A stretch of 45,510 bases of DNA from positions 1-45,510 of the IMG/VR virus record IMGVR_UViG_3300029319_000103; one strand, given 5' to 3'. Positions 39,801 through 45,510 of the stretch are shown here, piece after piece; position 1 is the first letter of the stretch, and each line of letters opens with the position of its first letter. The position numbers and the translations under genes were made by a program. Origin of the DNA: a virus. Under the pieces are notes generated by a model that made no database searches, was not told the origin of the DNA, and saw only the letters and a list, made by a program, of their open reading frames with translations.

Positions 39801-41999
39801 CCCGAATATTCACCTACCGCACAAGACATAGCAGATGTAATTACGGGTGCAGATGTAGGAGAAGGGCAACAAGCTGGGTTAATACCTTTACTACAAAGTG
39901 AGGCTATATCTAACAAAGTTGCTAGTGAAACAGCTCGCATAGCAGAAGAAATAGCAAACAGAGATGGTTCTATAAATGAAACATCTATTAACGATAAAAT
40001 ATTAGAAGCTGCAAATAAGTATATAAGTGGTATGTTTACTCAAGCCACTGGTATGACGTTTATAACTTCACAACTTGAAGGCTATTTATCTACTCAAGAA
40101 GGTATGGAAGTACAGGCACAATTATATGGTGATTTACAACGCCTATATGCCGAAAATCCAGAAAGATTTATGAGACAAAACATTATTCCAAACCCTAATT
40201 ATGATGATAGCATAGCAACTAACTGGGACACTAATTATCCTACTATTAAAGTTATTGAACCAACATTTTATACGTCTGATTTTAGTAATACGGTAGAAGA
40301 TTTAGTAAATCCAAACATAAAGTCAAACGCAAAAAGATATGCAAAGGCGGATGCCATAGCAAGCAGACTTGGTTATAGACAAATAAATGTTCCACAAGAA
40401 TATAGAAAATACCCAGAAGATATTTTTAGGAATCCTGAATGGGTATTAAATAATTTTGGTGACATTATAGATAATATGCCGTTAATAGACTACGAAGGTG
40501 GTAAGAACACACTTGGCGTATTTAAAATAGCAGATCAAGCCATAGCAGAATATGATGCACAACAAAAAGGTAAGTTGTCCGCCATACTATCTGATCCGGC
40601 ATACGAAGAAATTGTAGATGAGCTATATCGTATGAATGGCACAGAAGAAGAAGCACGGACAATCGCTAATATGGCAATCGAGTTTGAAAATAAATATGGG
40701 TATAAACCCTCTGCCTTTGACTTGTTTGCAATATCAGCCAGTGATATAAACAATGCAGATATAATAGGTAATGAATTTAATAAAGCCGCTAATTTTTATG
40801 TAAGTAGTTACGGAGGCATAGAAAATATATCTGATATAAACGTTGACGATTACAGACCCGCTAGTAATAAATTTCAACAAAATAAGTTTTATCTTAGAGA
40901 TGAACTTGGTTATGTGCCAAATGATGAGCAAGTAAGAGACTTCATAAGTACAGTTGATTCTGGCGAACAAACCAGAGAAGAATATGTAAATGCCCGTCAG
41001 CTTACAGAAGATGAAGTTAAAGATTTTATTACTATGTACTACGCAGAGGGGTCTGATGAATACAACAGGTACATACGAGATTACCTTGGTGACACTGGTG
41101 TTGCTACAGGCACAAGTGCTACGTTTGCAGCAGATACATTTGCTAGATTAAGAAGTGACCTGACTGAGGAGATAGAACAAGCGCAAGCCGAAGCTGATGC
41201 CGATGCTAATATAGACCAACCAGAACCACCTGTAGAACCACCTGTAGAACCACCTGTAGAACCACCTGTAGAACCACCTGTAGAACCACCTGTAGAACCA
41301 CCTGTAGAACCACCTGTAGAACCACCAGAAACACCACCCGAAGTACCGCCTGAAGTACCGCCCGAAACAGATGATATAGGTAGGCGTGCAGACATAGTTA
41401 CTCAGGAAGATATAACTGCAACAGAAGGCATACTTGCAAGAATTCTTAGGGACTTTTTACCTACGCAAACACCTACATTCCAAGAGAGTGATCTTGTTTA
41501 TGATGTGAACAAGGATGGTAGTGTAGACCAAGCTGATTTAGATTTATTAAATGAGTTGTATGCAGGGCCAGATGCCACATATAATAAGGCAGTAGAAGGA
41601 TTACCAGAAGATTCGAGATTTGCAAGCACAGGTATTTTTGCTACACTTGATGATGAAATGAGAGCTAGAGCTGATATACAAGCTCAGTTAGATGCTCAAC
41701 AAGAAATAAATCAAAATTTAGAAACAATCACAAAATTAAATACTGCCATACAATTAGCAGATTTAATAGCCGAAGAAGAAGCATTAGGTGGTAGTCAACG
41801 TATTGACGTAACATCCCCAGAAAAGAAAGATTTAAAATATCTATATGATTTTGAAAGTATTTTTGCTACACCTGAAGAAGAAAGTTTATACACTGATGTA
41901 TTTGGTGATGCCGCAACATTCGGCACACGTAAGAAAGCTGCCGCTACTGGTGGTTTAATAACCGATACAGATAAATTGATAGAACTACTAGGTAAATAA
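33888..41999 (+). CDS. Giant internal virion/ejection-type protein, 2703 aa
   Basis: Very long, mostly helical protein, probably packaged in the head and ejected with DNA, as large podoviral internal proteins are; this is inference from size and position. The N-terminus is Cys2-Gly-Gly and hydrophobic/aromatic. Gly/Ala-rich segments (AFIGGFTGIATKLTMK; AGVADIAESAGGTAASAYEE near residues 1045-1095) may insert in membranes. Further on there are charged helical parts. Near residues 2445-2495 lies a Pro-rich spacer of EPPV units, then a dockerin-like loop VNKDGSVDQADLDLL (about 2538-2552), and the end is TGGLITDTDKLIELLGK. I see no lytic transglycosylase motif. Its composition is like its neighbours. 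Confidence 0.75.
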   Translation: MCGGKFGEITGLDWVYENIWDDFLGIVPGRGGIIGDFLDDVNDYFFHGGFEDDLRNGLRWIDDEIIQPVYEFQKGIVDGIMRDPGKFIMDVVLTVASGGTYLYFKPFVDAAWAYGMDHVSTEDAIKIGVTSYVTANYAPQFASNLGTNAANFASTLGANEAMQEAINQMITQGVTRGTVEFATGGNFAEGFAEGVLVSGASQGLSKVMGYIEDKGGFSFEQVKTDAEGTPIVSGTSVDEATGVQTIEFETELKALPQVAQDLLAVSIAAELQGKEITSELLAETATQSLLTAKVMNVALDKIPGVDWESDAGRSISSILLPAMQRSVANVLVNGVNYESGLATSNFLLNEFQQAGSEALVAGVSQFLSEFDIVDSAANKLKTSIDKLTGRYQEAEELSLEIEIEKGKYNLLAAERNAKVEDLQQRQAEYERQLEIFEAENPYYVEARNQFTAGLTDPIYDADGQILGYRGRTPGLEEFDSPGELYEYTLEQNPEFEGKPYSEIQRQEQYLNELAADLFYLNEVYSNDISSIDTQLISIEETVADIRTELDPILDLMYNPGGLVEDLTNNLNPLIEETNKSMVESLAPDFDVDEYRFINNIPADVDAYSHYLNEGARTGAFTSEIQREAYSEQAMTIFKDNVMKVVGGKNASVQQLTDAQLAKFNDLVGTYANNNFMTDGKLDPDKMGTKTFLDADGNVTTKENAAAVQLDFSQTFLDGLSSVGSQFDTILNEDFNVSDAIAYLESADSKAIELADGVDWIDVVSGGGIGYNAVTGRKEYVSKLTTDEGKSVTMWDVFNGNVTTYADGISLQEIREESPKTFWDTLVDIKDNYIAGVKADMEQQQKTIDERNQRAAEAWDTFKEGTKRFIGTAGYTLLNIYEAGRKKMYETAEKSTVENWASAINNVYERAMNYSDVDFLVDIYKTQTTLGALRDEAYGEWGQHINGVLAVFGADPEYVENTRLAQWSNETIQLAMSAKTPEWKANVKRMDELMSNRGVDDPNTPNINEALWGTLEIIGGAFAEHPTEFLGEILYKEGMQELIPAFIGGFTGIATKLTMKNASKDAATAWATRAGLGAAGVADIAESAGGTAASAYEESFNIIKGVLTERRDDGYIDYTNDQIDQITSHYAADIAQRNGQFAGMTTALLLGMGGLALEKVMFGSNVGKRSEAFEAYATKLNGKYSNWLTSTGKVASKESVSEYLEEGAIENNFSSQILKWQPDRNVTGEVLFNATMGFIVAGPVSGTIAGVSSFPFDMPSYEDLTGRTEMADTGDVMANLLLTFSPDIKLAVGNMNLVEDGERKLYEAFSDLGLSFDTTNELINAANDDFYTSTIVDFPSSEDNDFGALPPPDFDTFEVRAQEDVGTARGIYYDPVSRQSYQQIGSGSDVAWISVGNRNIDLFEGNKTLTEGSTFRDRLSNATWGVFKSDIAGEDRLYLSQIVTDPMNPESTIDLYSALKRDTTILDNLQTYVNRYNSYYNSPFAIAVREMEDERNQMDPEDVARYVNTLEGFKTDYLQYPPGSGNVLSYEDFAARAKENALSRFELEQKFIKPNKEGRKDLRIHEKDFIHIDGSITTEEFMSELYGDLLFDGTGYVKDMPSFGSIANSVPGQFNWDDTNVGQFVDFVVGDSILNVPQSDSSEEFDEDTIKSLPFFKVGPSYQADDYFGTFGFVDPRDGERYLIRPEQQGMDLGNGQYRHMINLYKVIGGSGNTFQGDRLSSKGQIFLGISTEQNNTTILNELKNDVNKIKELFKDALYLADGQGDSFGIPDAEIVAAANFTDVFNIDNFIRSELTKAGLSREQTSGYLYSKSKEDHFTDFNTNGASTLDDIKNKVITLEEARQKFKALDPDYEPTESDLMSGSTQNFSYQDLVDKSALNIQNEIDGNILQIVKPDDPESKMTMEEFKQYVMSESGWTQEQADNYVSLHGEQLQSNLDEAGTQSQFKARFGQTLQDFVITEAEARAAYAELYPEYSPTAQDIADVITGADVGEGQQAGLIPLLQSEAISNKVASETARIAEEIANRDGSINETSINDKILEAANKYISGMFTQATGMTFITSQLEGYLSTQEGMEVQAQLYGDLQRLYAENPERFMRQNIIPNPNYDDSIATNWDTNYPTIKVIEPTFYTSDFSNTVEDLVNPNIKSNAKRYAKADAIASRLGYRQINVPQEYRKYPEDIFRNPEWVLNNFGDIIDNMPLIDYEGGKNTLGVFKIADQAIAEYDAQQKGKLSAILSDPAYEEIVDELYRMNGTEEEARTIANMAIEFENKYGYKPSAFDLFAISASDINNADIIGNEFNKAANFYVSSYGGIENISDINVDDYRPASNKFQQNKFYLRDELGYVPNDEQVRDFISTVDSGEQTREEYVNARQLTEDEVKDFITMYYAEGSDEYNRYIRDYLGDTGVATGTSATFAADTFARLRSDLTEEIEQAQAEADADANIDQPEPPVEPPVEPPVEPPVEPPVEPPVEPPVEPPVEPPETPPEVPPEVPPETDDIGRRADIVTQEDITATEGILARILRDFLPTQTPTFQESDLVYDVNKDGSVDQADLDLLNELYAGPDATYNKAVEGLPEDSRFASTGIFATLDDEMRARADIQAQLDAQQEINQNLETITKLNTAIQLADLIAEEEALGGSQRIDVTSPEKKDLKYLYDFESIFATPEEESLYTDVFGDAATFGTRKKAAATGGLITDTDKLIELLGK
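41223..41318 (+). repeat. Eight perfect 12-bp repeats encoding EPPV
   Basis: GAACCACCTGTA is repeated eight times without a mismatch, followed by decayed units. It encodes a stiff, acidic Pro-rich spacer in the giant protein. Perfect copies suggest recent or ongoing change in repeat number. Confidence 0.9.
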
Positions 42000-42001
42000 T
42001 T

Positions 42002-44059
42002 ATGGCACTTGAAGATTTAGTAAATAAAGGTATAGACGCTTTGCAAAATGTGGATGCAGGAAGGTTAGTTACTACGGCTGTATCGGGTTACTTAGCCAAT
42101 GAAGGTGTTTTTGATGATCAAATAGACCCTGCTGGGTTTCAAGGTAAAGTTGTTAAACAAACACCAGTGCGGTCACGATTAGATTTACCTGATGACCCTG
42201 AACGCCGTCCCGGAGAATATGGTAGAAGGTATTTTACTGATACTAAATTTTTAGCTGAACCTATAAAATCTACAGGTAAAGTAGCAAAAGAAGCAGAATT
42301 GGGCGATAAAGAAGTATTAGGTGCTTTTGTCCCCGGCCCTACCTATGGCACAAAACGTGTTCTAGGTGATGTAGTAGCTGAAGCAGATAAAGATCCAAAC
42401 AAATCATACACCACCAACAATAGAGAGATATTAATACCTGAAGGAGAAGAAGGTGGGTATGACCCTCTAGGAATTTATGATGAAAGAGGGTATCAAAGAT
42501 TAACTGAAGGAGAACGTGAAGCAGGTAAATCGTACACGGATGAAGGTAGATTAATACGAGATATAGATTTGTACGATCCAACCAAAGACTATAGTGAAGA
42601 AGGTTTTGAAATACTAAGCCCTGCCGAATATTACACCAATTTATATGCCCCTACTGAAGCTATGTTAGAGCAGAAAGAGGCATTAGAAGCAAAAAACCGA
42701 GCAATAGCAGAGAAATTTAGGGGTATACAATCATTTCAAGGTGTGAATGCTGTGCCTATTGAAGGTGCGAGTGCTAATACTAATGCTGCTATGGGGCCTT
42801 TTCCAGAAATAGAAGTAGCCACCGCAGCACAGGGCGGGTTAGCTAGGTTTGCCTCTCCCTATGAGAAAGCCGAAAAGGAAGAAGAAAATAAATATAATAC
42901 AGGCGGTATTACACAGTTATCAGGTGGTCGTTATTTAGACGGAATGACTGATGGTATGGCTGATAAAGTTCCAGCAAGTATAGAAGGCACACAACCTGCC
43001 GCATTAAGTGATGGTGAGTTTGTTATACCTGCTGACGTAGTTAGTGGTTTAGGTAATGGTAGCTCTAATGCAGGGGCTAAGGTGCTAAATAATATGATGA
43101 CTAAAGTACGTAAAGAACGCACAGGCAACCCGGAACAAGGGAAAAAGATTAACCCGCAACGTGTTATGGCAAAAAGTGGTATAGCCCAGTTCGCAAACGG
43201 TGGGCCTATACAGAAGTTTTCAACGGGTACCCCTAACCCAATAGACTCAGGTGCTGGTGGTGCAGCAGGTGCAGATGATCCTTTACAAACTCCAGATTTT
43301 ACCGCACAACAAACAGGTACAGAAGATACTCTACCTTCTTATCTATCAGACTATGTAACTGATTATCTCGGGCGTGCACAAGGTTTAGCCGACGCTGGAT
43401 ATGAAGCGTATTACGGCCCACTAACTGCGGGTGAGTCTGACTTACAACAAGAAGCATTTTCTTCGGCTATGGATTTAGACACTTCTGGTGCACAATTAGG
43501 TTCATTTGGTGCTTTAACACCAGAACAACGCAAAGCCTACATGGATCCTTACCTAGAAGCTACTATGGATCCTGAAATACGTAGAGCACAAGAGCGTGCC
43601 GAGATAGCTAGACTACAAAACGCTGCTCGTATGTCACAAGCGGGGTCATTTGGTGGTTCTCGACAAGCTATTATAGAAGGTATGATGGCACGTGATACAG
43701 CAACTGAGTTAGCAGATATTGAAAATAGAGCACGTAGTCAGGCTTTCCAACAAGCGCGTGATTCGTTTGATAAAGATAGAAGGTTTGGACTTGATGCACT
43801 ACAGACGCAAACCGATATGGGTGGTATACAACGTGATATAGAAGCTGAAGGTATTGCGGCAGATAAAGAACAGTTTGAAGAAGAACGAGATTTCCAATAC
43901 AAAATGCCTCAGTTCTTATCTTCGTTACTACAAAATTTACCTACACAAGCACAAAATGTTAGTTATTCAAAACCCAGCACTCTTTCTCAAATACCTGCGG
44001 GTGCATTAGGTATAGAGGGTTTATTTGACTTTTTAAAGGGTGACAGCGGTTCAAAATAG
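42002..44059 (+). CDS. Large virion protein with GG-motif region, 685 aa
   Basis: Probable internal or tail-associated virion protein, two bases after the giant gene. The first third is acidic and Tyr/Pro-rich. The middle (residues about 275-410) holds GG-type motifs (AAQGGLARFASPYEK; YNTGGITQLSGGRYLDGM; SGIAQFANGGPIQKFSTG) around a block with LSDGEFVIPADVVSGLGNGS. That block is one I recognise from many marine phage proteins of unknown function. The C-terminal third is helical and Gln/Ala/Asp-rich (SFGGSRQAIIEGMMARDTAT). Its partner is probably the next gene. Confidence 0.7.
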   Translation: MALEDLVNKGIDALQNVDAGRLVTTAVSGYLANEGVFDDQIDPAGFQGKVVKQTPVRSRLDLPDDPERRPGEYGRRYFTDTKFLAEPIKSTGKVAKEAELGDKEVLGAFVPGPTYGTKRVLGDVVAEADKDPNKSYTTNNREILIPEGEEGGYDPLGIYDERGYQRLTEGEREAGKSYTDEGRLIRDIDLYDPTKDYSEEGFEILSPAEYYTNLYAPTEAMLEQKEALEAKNRAIAEKFRGIQSFQGVNAVPIEGASANTNAAMGPFPEIEVATAAQGGLARFASPYEKAEKEEENKYNTGGITQLSGGRYLDGMTDGMADKVPASIEGTQPAALSDGEFVIPADVVSGLGNGSSNAGAKVLNNMMTKVRKERTGNPEQGKKINPQRVMAKSGIAQFANGGPIQKFSTGTPNPIDSGAGGAAGADDPLQTPDFTAQQTGTEDTLPSYLSDYVTDYLGRAQGLADAGYEAYYGPLTAGESDLQQEAFSSAMDLDTSGAQLGSFGALTPEQRKAYMDPYLEATMDPEIRRAQERAEIARLQNAARMSQAGSFGGSRQAIIEGMMARDTATELADIENRARSQAFQQARDSFDKDRRFGLDALQTQTDMGGIQRDIEAEGIAADKEQFEEERDFQYKMPQFLSSLLQNLPTQAQNVSYSKPSTLSQIPAGALGIEGLFDFLKGDSGSK

Positions 44060-44068
44060 GAATAGATT

Positions 44069-45510
44069 ATGGCAAATTATAGAGATGGTTTTGAAGGGAT
44101 GATAAGCGGTATAAACAATACTGTTGCTGCAAATATGAACAACCCAAATAAGATAAAACCTAAATCGGGTAAGGGGTCACAAGGAGTTACTCCTGACTTT
44201 GTTAATCTTGCCGCTTATACCGAAATAATGACTAAGAAAAATGCCGCACAACGTGCACAAGAAATGATGAATGCACAAAATCAAAAAGAAGGCACTGTGG
44301 CAGAACAAATAATTAGTTCAGTATCTAATACAGGACGAGACAATCAACAGGGTATAGCCAGTCAAATGGGTAATGTGTTAGCCCAACAAAAGAAAAATAT
44401 GGCTAACAAAAACCGTAAAGGAATTATGCCGCCACAAAGTATGCTAAGAAAACCCATGGTTGCACAAAACAGACCGCCTATGCCACAAGGTATGCCACCG
44501 CAAGGTATGCCACAAAGACCTCCTATGCCACCGCAAGGAATTATGCCACCACAAGGTATGCCACAAAGACCTCCCGTTATGAGAGCAGCACGAGGCGGTA
44601 TAATCGGCTTCCAAGCTGGTGGGGCAGTAGATCAGTTAAAAGCTCTTTTATCAGGGGGTAATGTAACAAAAGACATGTTACAAAGGCAGTTAGGTAATCT
44701 TGGCTTAGTAGGGATAGGAAATATAAATGAGTTAGTTGCATTTTTACAACGTCAAGGTGAGACAGACTTAGCTACACAAGTACAAAACGCACCTACACAA
44801 AGAAGTCCACAAACCTCTGCACAGTTAACAACGGATACTGATTTAAAAGACACATTACAAAATGTAGGTGCACCAGATGACAGCACTAAAAAAATTAAAA
44901 GAAAAAGAGGTGATCAAAGAAGTAACAGAGTCATTCCAGACGCCACAAAAGCCGAAATAGATGCTTTTAGAAGATCCGCTACTACGGGTAGACAACAAAT
45001 CGATGGTGTAGAAAATGAAACCGATGCACAAATAGCAGAAAGAATACGAAAAAGACGAGAAAATGACCCTTTTTATGGTGTGTTTTCTGGTTCGGGTATC
45101 CAAACTGGCGGTGAGGGGCAAATGGGTAGGAATAATAACACTGGAATACCTAGTGTTATAGGTACAGGTACAGGTGCTACTACAGGTACAGCTACAGGTA
45201 CAGGTGCTACAGGTACAGGTACAGGTACAGGTGCTACAGGTACAGGTGCTACTACAGGTACAGGTGCTACTACAGGTACAGGTGCTACAGGTACAGGTGC
45301 TACAGGTACAGATGCTACAGATACAGGTGGTATAAAATCTTTACGGCAACAAGTTGTAGACACCCTAGGTAATACAGTAGACGCAGGTAAAATGGATACA
45401 AGTACGCCGATTACTGATAAGTTTGCAGCAGCACCAGTCATAGATAAAGAAACAGGAGAAAATACGGGTGGTCTTGGTCTAATGGCAGCCGCTGTACAAG
45501 ACTCACAAAA
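44069..45510 (+). CDS. Partial virion-associated protein, Pro/Met/Gln-rich with Thr/Gly repeats (cut by window end)
   Basis: The frame opens at the ATG 44069, ten bases after the previous stop, with GGAATAG upstream, and stays open for 480 codons to the window edge. The N-terminal part is Asn/Gln/Met-rich, then MPPQGMPQRPP-type repeats (about residues 130-170), then RAARGGIIGFQAGGAVDQL, a GG motif like those in the 685-aa protein. A basic region (KKIKRKRGDQRSNR) and a long GTGAT-type low-complexity repeat encoded by ACAGGT units follow. Function unknown; probably a virion component. Its C-terminus is not in the window. Confidence 0.7.
   Translation, partial: MANYRDGFEGMISGINNTVAANMNNPNKIKPKSGKGSQGVTPDFVNLAAYTEIMTKKNAAQRAQEMMNAQNQKEGTVAEQIISSVSNTGRDNQQGIASQMGNVLAQQKKNMANKNRKGIMPPQSMLRKPMVAQNRPPMPQGMPPQGMPQRPPMPPQGIMPPQGMPQRPPVMRAARGGIIGFQAGGAVDQLKALLSGGNVTKDMLQRQLGNLGLVGIGNINELVAFLQRQGETDLATQVQNAPTQRSPQTSAQLTTDTDLKDTLQNVGAPDDSTKKIKRKRGDQRSNRVIPDATKAEIDAFRRSATTGRQQIDGVENETDAQIAERIRKRRENDPFYGVFSGSGIQTGGEGQMGRNNNTGIPSVIGTGTGATTGTATGTGATGTGTGTGATGTGATTGTGATTGTGATGTGATGTDATDTGGIKSLRQQVVDTLGNTVDAGKMDTSTPITDKFAAAPVIDKETGENTGGLGLMAAAVQDSQ
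45161..45330 (+). repeat. ACAGGT/GCTACT microsatellite-like coding repeat
   Basis: About 170 bases made mostly of ACAGGT hexamers mixed with GCTAC units. The reading frame is kept because units are multiples of three. It encodes a Thr/Gly/Ala low-complexity stretch. Confidence 0.85.

Noticed and set aside
41223-41318. Regular short repeats as a CRISPR array
   Set aside because: The repeats are contiguous without spacers, in frame, and encode a Pro-rich linker.
1-45510. tRNA genes, integrase/attachment site, retroelement and restriction or CRISPR genes
   Set aside because: I looked for their usual motifs and found none by reading; a tRNA search tool could still detect a divergent tRNA.

Overview
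The window is one side of a tailed double-stranded DNA bacteriophage genome. It is AT-rich, almost fully coding, and split into a leftward arm (positions 2-8579, minus strand) and a long rightward arm (8918 to the right edge, plus strand). The rightward arm has a terminase, portal, scaffold and capsid order, followed by adaptor proteins, a tail-hub protein, fibres, a lysis group and very large internal virion proteins. I see no tape measure, sheath, tail tube or baseplate gene, so a podovirus (short tail) is the best inference. Many small virion genes (KGG-repeat basic proteins, a CxxC zinc-ribbon protein, tail-assembly chaperone, GNAT acetyltransferase) are of kinds I associate with marine phages. 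The host cannot be read from the sequence. The promoters resemble sigma-70 promoters of Proteobacteria. No integrase, tRNA, CRISPR array or insertion sequence was found, and no polymerase, helicase or primase lies in the window, so the replication genes are probably off the left edge.

Leftward arm. Three transcription units can be drawn from promoters and terminators. Unit 1 (promoter 8641-8668, terminator 7770-7796) carries three small genes. Unit 2 (promoter 7616-7643, terminator 6915-6946) carries one 195-aa gene. Unit 3 (consensus promoter 6386-6414) runs left through eleven tightly packed genes to position 2. Its core is a DUF3150-like protein, a MoxR-type AAA+ ATPase and a protein combining a metallopeptidase-like HECKH motif with a VWA/MIDAS domain. 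The non-coding stretches between units are dense with repeats: four perfect copies of the 18-bp palindrome TGGGGTAAATTTACCCCA, three 32-bp repeats, two opposed clusters of TGGAACATT repeats, a 20-bp inverted repeat shared by two promoters, and short intrinsic-terminator hairpins immediately after two of the promoters. This looks like a phage-specific control region and possibly an origin.

Rightward arm. 8918-17491 holds packaging and head genes: TerS-like, a basic protein, TerL, portal, a GroES-like co-chaperonin, scaffold, a probable decoration protein and the major capsid protein, closed by a strong terminator at 17514-17543. 17617-24705 holds virion proteins, small Lys/Gly-rich proteins, two adaptor-like proteins and a first fibre. 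24715-27999 is an envelope and lysis group: a coiled-coil/TM protein, two exported proteins with overlapping genes, an i-spanin-like protein, a 3-TM-type holin and a GH24 lysozyme. 28002-32949 holds the tail hub, a modular fibre and its chaperone. 33888 to the edge holds a 2703-aa protein, a 685-aa protein and a further protein cut by the window end.

The best candidate for an undescribed system is the leftward DUF3150-like/MoxR/HECKH-VWA operon with its accessory genes, together with the palindrome-based control network around it.
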